This document shows, piece by piece, positions 24,440 through 36,799 of a stretch of DNA of 64,000 nucleotides. The stretch lies in NCBI RefSeq assembly GCF_029867415.1, contig NC_081183.1:11280404-11344403 (forward strand), given 5' to 3'. The notes beneath the pieces were generated by a model that worked only from the letters and a program-made list of their open reading frames with translations, did no database searches and was not told the origin of the DNA. The position numbers and the translations under genes are program-made. This DNA is from Vicia villosa (taxonomy: Eukaryota; Streptophyta; Magnoliopsida; Fabales; Fabaceae). Each line of letters begins with the position of its first letter. The first letter of the stretch is position 1.

Positions 24440-25670
24440 AGTGAAATTCAATGTTGCAAGGTTTGACAGAATGAAAAATTCTAGATCATAGAAAAAGAAG
24501 ATTAAAGATTTGTTGTCTCAATAAGATTTACAAAAGACATTATGTGAAGCGTAACTAGCAAATATGGTGGACACCAATTGGTTAGAGTTGGGGGAAAATA
24601 TCTCGAGATTTATACATTTATATGTTTTAGACGAAGTGATGTATCATATCATGAACTTAACGTCTCTAGAGGTTGGTTAGAATAAAATAGAGAGTTGATA
24701 TATCTCCAAGACACTGATGAACAAACGATTATAGAAGTAGCAACTATATAGTCTAAAGATGAGTGAATGATCCAATCTGCAACAACTTATCAATACTTTT
24801 AACATCTTAATCACCTTTTTGATTAGGCTTGGGGTGATGGTTGATAATGAAGAAATTTGTCTTAGTCTCTTATGTAAAAGGTGTGAACGGGTTCAAGTTA
24901 TTATAGGATCCAGTTTAAAATAAGATGGTCATTAATAGAGATGTTGTCATTGATGAGTGTTTCATGTTGAAGCAATCAGTTGCTACAAATGTGTTACTAT
25001 CTGAATGGAAAACATTCAGCAATGATATGATTCAGGTCTATATTGATCCAATACTAATGAGAAACATGCGAGTAATACCTGAACCACAAGTCAAACTAGA
25101 CTTTGATAATAAAATCTATCATGGCTCTAAATATTCATATGGAGAACATGAATGTTCTCTTGTACTCATAGAGAGCGCAGTTAGATCAAGTCACCAAAAA
25201 GATATGAGTATGAAAACTTGACAGTTTATGCACTTCTTTCTAATTATATAAATTCATCAACCTTTTGAGAGATTATATCTAACTAGGATAAAGATAATTG
25301 AATGTGTGCGGTTGAGAAGATGGAGTCATTGAAGAAAAATCAAACTTAATTAAGAGTTATTTTCTTCATATTTCTAAGGGGAAAAAAGTTATTGGTTGTA
25401 AGTGAGTGTGCAAGAGAAAACTAGCATTAAAAAAAGAGAAACTTTCAAAATTTGACTTGTAGTAAAGGAGTTCTCACAACAACAAAAATTGAGTATAATG
25501 ATATTTTTTCTCTAATCATTAGACATACTTCTATCAAAAAAGTGTTAACTCTGCTAGCAAGTCGAAAAATGCCTTTAAATGATCATATTTACATAGAGCA
25601 ACCAAAGAGTTTTAATGATATTGATCAAAGTAGATTGGTTTTTATATCGAAGAGGTATGTGTAAGGATGA
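24440..25670 (+). pseudogene. Decayed Ty1/copia polyprotein
   Basis: Plus-strand translation in shifting frames gives copia parts in order. First comes a gag start (VARFDRM.. and LCEA.. near 24460-24560) with stops. Then comes the post-integrase block VINRDVVIDECFMLKQ (24927-24975). RT pieces follow: MESLKKNQT (near 25320), KKVIGCK (near 25385), then EYNDIFSLIIRHTSIKKVLT (near 25490-25550) and IYIEQPKSF (near 25590). Several frameshifts, stops and large internal deletions (protease, most of integrase, RNase H) make it non-functional. Confidence 0.75.
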
Positions 25671-25859
25671 AAATGACTACTGAACAGGGTACTAGTCACC
25701 CGCCACTCGCCTCATTTAATAAATATGATACTTATGCTCGTAGATTTTGAGATATTTACGGGTATTTACGAATATCCATAAATATTATTATTTAAATATT
25801 TTTTTAAAATACTATAATTAACGTTTTTTTCTTTTAAAGATGAAAAAAATAATTTTAAA

Positions 25860-25968
25860 TTTAACACATAATAATAATAATAAATAAAAAATAATTCACA
25901 TTCATTTCATTTTTTCTTTTATCAAATAATTATACTAATTCAACAAAATACTAATTATAATGTTATAA

Positions 25969-26013
<45 letters not shown>

Positions 26014-26060
26014 TATATTTAACATAATAATAATAATAATAATAATAATAATTTTAAATT
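25860..26060. repeat. (ATT)n / (AAT)n microsatellite cluster
   Basis: There is a run of att triplets near 25974-26008 and a run of aataat triplets near 26025-26052, with a shorter aataataat near 25868-25882. Non-coding. Confidence 0.85.
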
Positions 26061-26361
26061 AAATAAATTTATATTTAAGTATTTTTGTTAATTATTAGCG
26101 AATACGGATATTCACAGGTGCGAGTATTATTAAATATGTATCCTTATCCGTAAAGAAATAAGTAATTAATATTTGTATATTTTATACGTGGATATCCATT
26201 AAACTGTTCAATTCGTGTCTGTGACGGATTTTTCCTCGCATATATTCACATATATGAGTTTTTCTGTAATTCCTAAATATGTATGTGGTTTAAAACAAAC
26301 TCAAAAATAATAGGAGAAACACACCATTCATACATGTTTTAGATTGACTATAAATAATATA

Positions 26362-26874
26362 GGGTTAAATACGTTTTTAGTCCCTATAAATATGTGACCT
26401 TGCATTTTTAGTTTCTATAAAATTTTTCTTCAATGAATGGTCATTCTAAAATTTTTATGCATGTAATTTCAATTTCTGCTGTCAAACCAATGTGTATTTT
26501 AGAATTATTATTTTGCAGACATGTTCATAATGTTTTAAATAGTTCCTGAAAAAAAACTCGAAATTTAATTTCTAAGTTTAGATTTTCATTACTTTTATTA
26601 TTATTTTTTAAATTTGAAATTTTCGTATTTAATTTTCTCGTTTTAAAAAATTCTAAAACTTGGTAAATAAATATTTTACAGTATTCTAAAAATATATAAA
26701 AAAAATTATTTAAAAATTTAAAAATTAAAGGATAATTAATCAGTTTTTAAAATTTTAGAAAATAGCAGAAACTGAAATTGGATGTATAAAATTTTTAGAA
26801 AGATCATTTATTAAAGAATTTTTTTATAGAAATTAAAAATATAGGGTCGCATATTTATAGGGACTAAATATGAC
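26362..26874. mobile_element. TIR/foldback element (GGGTTAAATACGTTTTTAGTCCC family)
   Basis: The left end gggttaaatacgtttttagt (then ccctataaatatg) is mirrored by the right end catatttatagggactaaat, about 510 bp apart. The arms stay alignable for about 150 bp. No open frame. It is the same end family as the element at 22645. Target duplication not resolved. Confidence 0.65.
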
Positions 26875-26879
26875 ATTGT

Positions 26880-27935
26880 GTTTCTGTTATGAGTTTTACC
26901 GATAATTTTTTTTTATTTTCATGTTATTATATGTATAATTTGATTATCGCTGCTAATCATTCGCATGAAAGATTTAGGCACTGTCAAAAATATTCCCAAA
27001 ATAAAAGTTCAAATATATAAGGATGTGCAAGAGTTGTAGCTATCTCAAAATCTATGAAAAAAATCTACGAAAATTATGCAACAATGTAACATGCACACTA
27101 AGTAAAATAATGTCGGAAAATCATAACTCATAAGACACTGAATCTTGCCTTTTTTTTCAAAATTGTTGAACCTTAGATATTTATACCACTTAGGTATGTG
27201 GAGCACATAGAATTCACCTAAAATAAATATACATGATTCCCTTACTCTGATCTGATCCCACAAAGGCCGCAAAATACGACCCATCATCTAACCCATATTC
27301 TATCAGTACTATTGCATGTTCCCAAAATTAAAAGATCCTCCACTACTCATTACTTTTATCTTATTGAAATAGGGGTTTTTATATCAAAATAGAAAATCAA
27401 TTAGATTAGTGTAGATTTTATATTTAAAAATATATATTTAATTGAATCAAATCAAAATAAGGTTTATATATACTTTTAATATTTTTTATTATAATTTAAT
27501 ATATTAATTTATTATTTTTTGTTTTTCATTTTTTAATAATATTTATTAGTTTAATTTAAATTTAGATTTCACTACTTATTTTATATGTTATGGGGTGATT
27601 GGTTTAAATATCAATTTAAAATTTTGAAAAGAAAAAAATATCGCATTTGACAAATATAGTGCACTTTGGGAGAACTTAGTACATTCATGTATCTCTTCTC
27701 ATATGCCGGGTGTTACAAGGAAACGTGTTGCATTGCATCTCTCCTAACAGAGGTAATTTATTTTCTTATTCTTCTTGTGTTTTTTTCTCAATTTATGATT
27801 GATTAATTTTATTTTAGGTCATTTATTTTAATTGTTGTTATTTTAGGTCATTTATTATATCAATTTATTCATAATAAGTTGCGTTTACCATGGAGTAAAG
27901 GGTTACATTTACAAGTGAGGTGCATGAGTTTTGTA
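26880..27935. other. AT-rich intergenic DNA, nothing recognised
   Basis: No convincing open frame. The T-rich stretch near 27750-27860 precedes the copia gag remnant and might be LTR-derived, but no terminal repeats were seen. Confidence 0.3.
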
Positions 27936-29035
27936 TGGGATGCCGAGAAGTTTTCTAGGGATAATGCTTTCAGATTATGGAAAGTAAGGGTGGTAAACAG
28001 ATATATCTGTCATGTTTAGGCTAGTCCTACATAATCTCGCACAAAAAAAACAGTGCGGACACGACGAGCATTGTTGAGGGTGCGAGCATAAAATATTGGT
28101 CACTCAGGTAAAATAATAAGGGCAGGGCGGGCCCGCAGAAGATTCACCTCTAAAGCCTAAAAATTGCAAAATTCTATATTAATGTCAGTGCCTGTAAAAA
28201 AAAGGTGGGTGGGTATATTATAAGATGTGGGTCTAAAATCCTGACCCGCCCCGTAAAAATTATTGGCAAAACAGGCATGCTCAGCGGGCCAGGCTCATTT
28301 TTTCACCTCTAGTGAAAAGTGAATATGCAAGCAATCTTAACTCAACAAAAGTGTGCAGAACCGTTAAAGGGTGTGATATATTGATGCTTGCAAACCTAAT
28401 ACACACATAGAAGAACAAGATGATGGACAAGGTTAAGAGTGTCATTATCTTGTGCCTCGAGAACAAAGTTCTATGGTAAATATTAAGAGAGAATATTGTG
28501 GCTAAGATGTGGGTCATGATTTGTATATGATCAAGTGATTGACTCACAGATTATGTATGAAATGACAACTATATTCTTTCAGTATGATGGATAACAAATC
28601 CATTATGGAACAATTGACATATTTCATAAGATCATTAGTAATTTGTAATATATTGAGGTGAAGATTAATAATGAAGACAAGGCTATCCTAATTTAATCTC
28701 ATTATCTGAATCCTTTGAGCATTTCAAGGATGCCCTTCTTTATGATAAAGAAAATATTATTACCTTAGATGAAGTCCAGATGGCTTGAAGATCCAAAGGG
28801 CTATCAAAGATGAAATATTTGAATATTGACGATCGTGGTGAAGGCTTGAGTGTATTAAGAGAAAAGAGTGAGATTACAGGGTACCAAGATGAGAAGAGAT
28901 CCATGTTAAAGTTCAAATCCTAGGGGTTTGATAAGTCAAGGTCAAAATGTTTTATTTGTTATAAAATCGTTCACTTAAAGAAGGATTGTTCTAATAGAGA
29001 GAGGTCAAGAGAAATTTGGTCATATTGTATGGTTA
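27936..29035 (+). pseudogene. Copia gag remnant, split by a hAT MITE
   Basis: Before the MITE the plus strand reads WDAEKFSRDNAFRLWK (27937-27983). After it come the frame-shifted continuation NMQAILTQQKCAEPLKG (near 28320-28375) and pieces such as SIMEQLTYFIRSL (near 28598). A gag zinc knuckle CFICYKIVHLKKDC follows (C-x2-C-x4-H-x4-C, 28948-28989). This is the gag order of plant copia elements. There are many stops and frameshifts. RT and integrase are absent. Confidence 0.75.
27985..28311. mobile_element. hAT-type MITE inserted in copia gag
   Basis: The 327-bp element has ends taagggtggtaaac and tttttcacctcta (reverse complement tagaggtgaaaaa). It is flanked by an imperfect 8-bp duplication, atggaaag (27977-27984) and gtgaaaag (28312-28319). 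The interior is rich in gcgggcc-type phrases and resembles the element at 42347. Removal rejoins the gag reading. Confidence 0.65.
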
Positions 29036-29059
29036 TGAGAGTGTTGGTGTACTAGTGGT

Positions 29060-29782
29060 GTCTATTGGGCATATGACTAAACGCACAAGAGGGGGTGAAT
29101 ACGTGTTTCAATAAAACGGTAATTTGAAGAAAAAAAATTGGATCATTTTTTAGAGTTTAAAAACATTTTATAATTAAGCAGCATATATATATAACTTGCG
29201 GAAAGTAAAATTTAAGAGAAAAGAGAATGCACAAGGAATTATGTAGAATCATTCAAGAAGACTTATCCTCCTATCCCTAAGATTTGATCTTGATAATTTT
29301 CAATAAAACTTAAGAGCTTTTAGTAGATTGAACTCTCGAACCTATTTTTACAAGAAAAATGAGTTTCTGGCTAACATCCAACCAAACAACAAACAAATGA
29401 GAGAAACGATTAGTCTTTCTTCCAAACGTCGAATTGAAATGGTTAGTCTTCCTTCCAAACAACAACTTGAAGCGAATTTTCCCTAAGCTAAATCGAGATT
29501 TTATACGGGTTTTTCTCAAACATAGGTTAGCTTTTAATCTAAGATGAGCTCATGAATCAAATCGGGGTTTTCAAGGGCTGATCACGAACCTATGAGATTT
29601 TATACCAGGCTTATCTCCAACCTTAAGAAGCTTTTAACTGTGCTAAGCTTACGAACCAATCCACGATTTTATACAGGATAACCATGGACCATCTTGAGAT
29701 TTTAATACTAGTTTGATCTCAAACCGAACCGGGGTTTTACATAGAATAACCATGAACCAACTTGAGATTTATATACAGGGAT
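29060..29782. repeat. Unassigned repeat with recurring gattttatacagg..ataaccatgaacc phrases
   Basis: From about 29490 the phrases gagattttata, caggataaccatggacc, agcttttaa and gaacc recur at irregular 60-90-bp spacing. They resume after the CACTA element (31426-31560: gatcttgaaccaatgaagct). The CACTA element therefore split an older repeat whose class I cannot name. Confidence 0.4.
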
Positions 29783-31422
29783 CACTACTACAAAAAACAC
29801 ATATAATGTCGGACGCAAAGTGCATTTGGCGTCGGATGAGAAAGCGAGGTAACGTAGTTCATCATGAAAAGCTACCCTTTATCACATCGGTTATTAAAAC
29901 GCTGAGGGGTAATGATAATTGCACGTGGGTTCGATTCCCAACATCATCACTTTTATTATTTTTAGAATTGGATGAAGAACCACAACAACACGAACAATAA
30001 TGGAGAACAACAACAAAAACAAAATTAACAAGAACAAGAATAACATCAATGACACAATTCATTAGGAACCTATAATATACACATAATTTCATCAAATTAT
30101 GCGTAAGAATGAGGAAAAGGAATATCAAAGAAGGGAAAAAGACATTTGTAAAGGCAGAGAGATGTAATTATTCAATAGCTCAAGGTAGCTAGTCTACCAG
30201 AAGATCTTTCCAACTTCTAAGATAAGAAAATGTGGAGAATTAAAGAAGCAATAGTTAGAAGGAATTACTAGTACTTAACATGCGTGAAATCTTTTGGCTT
30301 TAAGACTTCCAAAGATCAGAGAAGAGGAAAAATCAGAAGAATCACTATAAAAGCAAAATAACTTCATCCAGAGAAATCATAGAAGAGGGAGAATCAAAAT
30401 GAGTACTTCTGTTGAAACTTTATCCAAAGAAATCAAAGAAGATGTCCAAGTCATGAAAGAACCAAAACAGAAACTGAGTACTTCATCCAATGCTGAGAGG
30501 ACAGAAGCTTATATGGATGTAGAGGTCCAAGTTGTTGAAAGAGACCATGCTACCGAACCTTTAAGACCCAGTAGAGCTCTCAGGAAGAGAAGATCAAGAA
30601 GAAGAAAGGTGAAAAGACCAGTCATCATCAATTATGATGATGAAACAGATTATACTTGGTCAAACTTTCTGTCTGCCAGAGGATTTAGATATGATTAATT
30701 AAAAATGAACTTTTTGTAATACTACTTAATGAAAGTTTTATTCTATGGTTTCTTATTTGTGAGCTTAGGGTTACAAGTAATTTAGGGTTTTATTTAATTG
30801 TTTCATACACACTAATCTATCAGCTTTCATCCTATACTAAATCTGAATAAAACTAAAACAAAAATAAAGGAAATGCTTCATCTATAAAAATTATAACTTA
30901 CAGTAAATTATCTCAGAGAGCTCAAAGCCTTTTCCATATTCATTGACTCTTGAGGCAGTTTGTATGTTAACCATCCAAAACACCAAAACCTAAAATAACT
31001 CAAAGTAATGCTTCTCAAAACCAACAATATGCAAAAACAACCGTAATGAATAAGAACAACAACAAGAAAAACAGTAATGGCGAACAACAACAACAACAGT
31101 AATGGAGAACAACAAGAACAACATTAATGGAGAACAACAACATATATTTATGTCAGTTTTACAAAAAATCGAGGTAACATATCCGTCGTAAAATCTAAAA
31201 AAATAAAGGCGTCTTTTTGGTTCCATATAAAACATTAAACAAAAGGATTTGGGAATCAAACCTCAAACCATGAGCATATATTTATGTCGATTTTATTTAA
31301 ATCCGAGGTAACTGATTTATTATTATTTTTAAATAAAACAAGGCGCTCCGATCACATGTATCCGCGGTTTTTTATCGTACGTGGTAAAAGCTTCGTCATA
31401 AAAAGTGTTATTAGTTGTAGTG
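29783..31422. mobile_element. Small CACTA (En/Spm)-type element, 1640 bp
   Basis: It starts cactactacaaaaaacacat and ends gttattagttgtagtg, so both ends carry the CACTA terminus. The 3-bp duplication gat lies at 29780-29782 and 31423-31425. Subterminal cgaggtaac motifs occur near 29850, 31171 and 31302. An opposed pair gttcgattccca (near 29930) and gggaatcaaac (near 31251) lies further in. No TNP2-like transposase is present, so it is non-autonomous. One 99-codon frame lies inside. Confidence 0.75.
30399..30698 (+). CDS. Hypothetical 99-aa basic protein inside the CACTA element
   Basis: A single ATG frame encodes an acidic/polar first half (ETLSKEIKEDVQVMKE) and then a strongly basic segment, RALRKRRSRRRKVKR at residues 60-74, that could act as a nuclear localisation or nucleic-acid-binding signal. 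The end is YDDETDYTWSNFLSARGFRY. A TATA-like ctataaaag lies about 52 bp upstream (near 30346). I recognise no family. It could be a captured host fragment, a degenerate element gene or a chance frame. Confidence 0.35.
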   Translation: MSTSVETLSKEIKEDVQVMKEPKQKLSTSSNAERTEAYMDVEVQVVERDHATEPLRPSRALRKRRSRRRKVKRPVIINYDDETDYTWSNFLSARGFRYD

Positions 31423-33760
31423 GATGATCTTGAACCAATGAAGCTTTTGAACAGGCTGAGCCTTCGAATACAATCGATGAGTTAGTAACTAAATCCTCAA
31501 ACCAAAGCTTTTAAAGAGTTTAGCTTCGGATCCAAATAAACAATCCTTAATTGGATGAATTATTCAACCAAAGTAAAAAAAAATGTTTCTTGATGAATTT
31601 ACAATACCACACTTCCAAAACTACATAAATGCCTCACTTGGAAATGACATTTCTCGATAGCACTACGACCAAATTTCTAAGTGAGAAAATATTTTTAGAG
31701 AGAGTGAGGAGTGACATATAAGAGCTCACAATTATAGATGTAAACATATTATGGAAGGGGCCTCTGTTTATAGGCTAGAGGTTGGCACCAAAAAGAAAAA
31801 TTTTTGGGGTCAGAATTAATGAGCCAATCGATTGGCATTATGCACCAATACATTGGTTGGCCTAAAATCAATTGTTTAAAAGCTTTTAAAAGATAAGAAA
31901 ACATATATAGTCGGTACCATACATTAATATATTGTCCTAAATACTTTGGACGCATTTTTGAACCCGCTCTATTTTCCTCAGGGTATAAATACATTCATAA
32001 AAGATTTCCAAGTAGACAATCTCTAATCTCCATTTTCACTAGGATTACTTGAGCCATAACCTAACTTGGGTGTTGAAGTTCTAACCATTCAAGATCGATT
32101 CGAGATCGACATCGATTAACGATATTGATTCAAAATCAATGTCACTAGTTCAAGAAACACTATGATCATGACCTTCAATCCATGGTGCCACATCAGTGAA
32201 TTGACCAGGAATTTTGGCTTTGCCGTAGTATCTGTAATCTTTTCCATTTATGGTTCCGAAATGGAACAATGGCGCCGTCTGTAGGAAACGACTTTAAATT
32301 CCTATGATTTCCAGAGTTTCAAATCCAAATTTTGATATTGACTCGTAACGTCCTCATGACGTCAAATTGAATCATACTCAACCTTATGATCCAAATTATC
32401 CCTGTAAATCTGTGTTTTATGTTTGGTTTCTTTATTCACGTCTCTCCCATTCTCAAAAGCAACGGTGTTTGGGAGCGAGCACAGAGGTTCTCTATTTCGA
32501 ATTCGGTTGGTCACCGACCTTAGTCTTGGTTTCATTATTAAGGTCTACGACTCTCTCCAAAATCCTGAATATCAGCGAGAAATATAGTTCCAAGTCCAGA
32601 ACTAGGATTGTGCCGGTCTCTGGAGACAATTTTCGTGAAAGCCGAGTGCAAACCCTACAAATCATAGACTGAAGAGAGACGTCCATATTTTCCAATATAT
32701 TATGGATGGAAGCGGAGGAAGCATCATATAGGCATCATAAGTTCATAGTTAATGTTGCCCGAGTGTGGTATTTATAAAAGGTGATATTTATAGAAGAAAT
32801 GAGTGTTGTAGAATTGAACACATGGTGGCTACGTGTAGGTGAAAAGGCGCTTCCGTTTCCAAGAAATGGGAGAGTCAGTGGTAGTAACTTGAAAACCCAC
32901 GATTTAGGGAGTAGGAGTGATCATGAAAAGTGATGGGAGAGCCTCAAAAATTGCAGCGCAGAAAGTAGTAATCATGTCAAATGACATCAGCAAATAAATT
33001 AGTAGTAAAAAATTCATCAAAGAAAAAAAGGCTCAAGTTTCTTAGTCAAACGTATTCTAAATCAAAACTGACCTTTTAGAGGGCAATTTGTTAGCCCAAA
33101 AATTTCGACCAAAGCATAAAAGCTTGAATAGTTTGAGTAAAAGCTCAAGAGTGTGTAAGCAGAAGTGCTGAGAGATAGAAGTGGTTGGCCGACGGGAAGG
33201 ATGTCGAATAAGAATCAACTTCCAGAGAGCATAGTGAATGGAAATCGACTCCAAAAACTAGCCTAGCTAGTCGAAGGATGGTTGGGCAAAGAGTTGTAAC
33301 AAATGTGGGAAAGTGGCCAAGAGAAGTTTCGCATGGATAGTTACATAGCTGGTTGAGATTTGTCGACCAGGAATAATAGTTATTTTTTGTTTGTATATAT
33401 AAGTAGATGTCATTTTCAGTTTTAGAGGTCGCATTTGTAACATTGTAAGAAAAGCTCAAAGTATCTGCAATCAGAGAGAAACAAGCAACTTCTAAAATGT
33501 ATGCATGCGTCCAACTTTCAATTCAAAATAGTTTATTTTCCAGTTTTTATTTTCAAGTGTTCATTTTACTTTGTCAAATTGTTTTACTATATTCCGTTTA
33601 TTTGCATTTCTTTGGTTTTTACCCAGTCTCAATACCAAATTCAAACACGAAAACTTTTCCAAACCTAACACTAATTCTAAGATTCTATAGCCGATTCTGC
33701 AAGTAAACTTCCATAAGTGGCTAGAGATTGTTTGTCAGAAATTTGTACAAACAGATGTAT
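31423..33760 (+). repeat. Decayed gypsy LTR/leader sequences
   Basis: At 32270-32290 the plus strand reads tggcgccgtctgtaggaaac, the primer-site/leader phrase that follows the 5' LTR of plant Tat-type gypsy elements. Around 32065 the phrase gtgttgaagttctaacc matches leaders near 44880 and 59870. A second LTR-like stretch with a TATA-like gtatatataag lies near 33395. No pol is present. The open frames here (32367-32672, 33145-33459) show no domain. Boundaries are approximate. Confidence 0.45.
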
Positions 33761-33765
33761 ATACC

Positions 33766-33940
33766 CTAATTCGGAGATGTATTTCCGAAAAGTCCCAAAA
33801 CTTAAAAAAATGAATTTTTTTGGAGGTGCATCTTTGAAACTCCCCTGATCTTGACAAAAAAGTGTTTTGGATATGGATCTCCGAAAACACTCATAAAAAA
33901 TAAAATGTAGTGCGTTCAAATTTGCATCTCCGAATTCAGG
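33766..33940. repeat. Remnant of palindrome array like that of the PMD element, upstream of L2HGDH
   Basis: It contains ttcggagatgtatttccgaa at 33770-33789 and decayed relatives ending in gcatcttt/gaaa (near 33826), atctccgaa (near 33885) and gcatctccgaa (near 33934). The core and spacing match the arrays in the 7719-10852 element. It lies 200-360 bp upstream of the L2HGDH start codon. Confidence 0.6.
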
Positions 33941-34132
33941 GAATAAAACTGAAATTTCGCATAAGACTCCTAAGAAGATTAAGGGTGTGTAGAAAGAAAA
34001 TCCCAAAAAAAAAAAGAATAAGTTTAAAATCCAAGTCCATGATCCATTACTTCCTTGATCATTCTTCTATATCAACCAACAAACAAATTGAAAAGAATAA
34101 CAACAAAATCTGCATCCAAGTGAGTTACTACA

Positions 34133-36799
34133 ATGCTGAAGAAAACAATTCAAACATTGGTACGATGTGATGTTCATATGAAACGAAATCACTTGTTTGG
34201 CAATTGTGTTAGAAACATTAACAGCACTTCTCAAAATGATAGAACAACCTCGTACTCTGTTCCAAGGGAGAAAGTAGATTGTGTCGTGATAGGAGCTGGT
34301 GTGGTTGGAATAGCAGTTGCAAGGGCAATGGCACTCAAGGGTAGAGAGGTGATTGTCATTGAATCAGCACCTAGTTTTGGGACTGGGACTAGTTCTCGAA
34401 ACAGTGAAGTTGTTCATGCTGGAATTTATTACCCTCGTGATTCTTTGAAGGTTGGTGTGTCTTTTTGTTGTTAAAGTTTTCATTTTTATGTGAACCCATC
34501 AAGAAAGTTCTGTTTTTTTTGTTCTTGATTGTTGTTGAATTTTGATATTGTGTTAGTTGATGAGAAAATCAAATTGGGTTGGTGAGTTTTAGCCAAAAAG
34601 CTGGAACCCCAAATGAGTGTGTTAGTAGGATTGCGTAAAGGATTTTGTGATTTCGATCGGTATAGATGTTACGACACTAACTACGACGCTGATTGCGGCC
34701 GTAGTGGTGAGAATTAATTGCAGTTTGTTCTTTATCATAAAAACGTGAATAACGGTATAAGTATCGCACTTTCTGATACCGTTTTGTTGCAGTCATTTTT
34801 GCGGTAAAGAACTTTTTTTAACCTTAGTGAGTTAGACTCAACCTAAAGTGTAAGAGACTGTTAAATTAATTAGGCTAAAGAGGATATGCATTGGAAGTTG
34901 AGTTGAATGCACCATTGAACATTTATGCAATTGGTGTAGTTTGATCCATTTAAGTTGTATTGTAGCAAGAATGGCTATATTCCATGTTTGCTTAAGATGT
35001 CAGAAATGAACTGCTGGAGTAAATTACATAGGTTTAGGACCATTCCAAAGTTTAAACTTTCTCTTGTAGACGCATTTATCAAGGTCGTCTTAAGTTTTCG
35101 GAGGTGCTGTGTAGGATGGTCATATTTTATGAGGGCCTATTTGGCCATTATTTAACTGTGTTAAATGTTAGGTCTGGTGTGGTAGTCCGTCTTGCACACC
35201 CTCAAAGGCGGTCATGGCGGTTATGTTTTGCGATTGGTGATATCGTTTAAAATTGTTACTGATGCACCAACAGTTGTGATGTCGATGCAGGCGCTACTAG
35301 TATATCATAATCCTTGATGTTACCGCTGTAGTTATGGTTGTGTGTGGACAACCATTTAAAACCCTGAGATATTCTTTCAGCTTGCAAAATGAAAGTAGCT
35401 AGTAGTTTTTTACATCTTATAACATTCTTGAGTATTCTTTTCTTAGTCTTTTTCCGTGCAATTAACCAAAACATGACTAGTTTTTCCCCTCTTTTTTGTT
35501 TAGAATTTAATTCAATCTTCTTTTGCAGGCGATTTTTTGTGTAAAAGGAAGAGAAATGTTATACGAGTATTGCTCAAAGCATGATATTCCACATGAACAA
35601 ACTGGTAAGCTTATAGTGGCTACTCGATCCTCCGAGATTCCAAAGTTAAATGAAATTTTAAATCATGGTATTCGGAACGGTGTTGATGGTTTGAAGGTGA
35701 TAGACGGTGTTGATGCCATGAAAATGGAACCAGAATTGCAATGCGTGAAAGCGATACTATCACCTCTCTCAGGGATTGTCGATTCTCATTCTTTAATGCT
35801 CTCTTTAGTGGTATGCTTTTCTAGCTTCTTTTACCATGTTGTAAAGATAACAGTTTTATATCGCGTATCTCGTAAAATAACAGTTTGTTCATATTCCACT
35901 ATGCTACCATGCTATAGCGCCGCTGCAGCTGCTATTTGACAACAGTTTGTATTAAATACTGTACCGTCATTGGTTCAGGGGGAAGCTGAAAATCACGGAA
36001 CAACCTTCACCTACAATTCAACCGTCATCGGCGGACATATAGAAGGAAATGAGATTTGTCTCCATATATCAGAAACAAAGAATCTTAAAGAATGGAATGA
36101 TACATCAATTTTGCAACCAGAATTATTACTTTTTCCTAAACTTGTAGTAAACTCTGCAGGCCTTAGTGCCCCTGCCCTTGCAAAAAGATTTACCGGTCTA
36201 CAAAACCGAGTTATTCCTCCTGCCTATTATGCGCGTGGTTGCTACTTCACGTTGTCGAATACGAAAGCTCCTTTCAAACATTTGATATATCCTATACCGG
36301 AGGACGGTGGACTTGGAGTGCATGTTACTTTAGACTTGAACGGTCAGGTCAAGTTTGGTCCGGATGTCGAATGGATCGACGGTGTTGATGATATCTCAAG
36401 CTTTCAAAATAAGTACTTTCTAATAACCTTTCATCTCCATGCTTTTGAATTTCTTTAGTATCTCAATTTTTTAAGTAACCATTGAATCATCAGTTTGGAT
36501 CACTAACTTATGTAACCATTGATCATAGGTTCGACTACTCAGTACATGCAAACCGCGCCGAGAAGTTTTATCCAGAGATAAGAAAATACTATCCAAATCT
36601 AAAGGATGGATCTTTGGAACCAGGATACTCGGGGATCCGACCTAAACTTTCGGGACCCTATCAGTCACCTATTGATTTTGTTTTACAGGGAGAGGACATT
36701 CATGGAATACCTGGACTTATTAATCTTTTTGGAATTGAGTCGCCTGGTTTAACATCAAGCTTGGCAATTGCAGATTTTGTTTCTACTAAATTTTTGTGA
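34133..36799 (+). CDS. L2HGDH: L-2-hydroxyglutarate dehydrogenase (FAD-dependent), 434 aa, four exons
   Basis: The exons are 34133-34450, 35529-35810, 35979-36412 and 36529-36799 (TGA). Junction phases are 0, 0 and 2, with GT..AG sites (aag|gttggt, gcag|gcgatt, gtg|gtatgc, ttcag|ggggaa, ataa|gtactt, catag|gttcga). The enzyme oxidises L-2-hydroxyglutarate to 2-oxoglutarate in mitochondria, removing a toxic by-product and feeding electrons to the respiratory chain. The FAD/Rossmann motif is VVIGAGVVG (Gly54, Gly56, Gly59) with Glu77 ending the second strand. Then come [42 protein letters not shown] and the C-terminal [12 protein letters not shown] and [15 protein letters not shown] blocks of the DAO-type family. 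The N-terminal ~48 residues are basic and hydroxylated, fitting a mitochondrial transit peptide. It is somewhat shorter than Arabidopsis At3g56840 (about 480 aa from memory), mostly at the N-terminus. All core blocks are present. Confidence 0.93.

Noticed and set aside
29905..29950. tRNA-like B-box ggttcgattccc
   Set aside because: No cloverleaf, A-box or acceptor pairing fits around it. It lies in a CACTA element and is mirrored at 31251, so it is an element subterminal motif.
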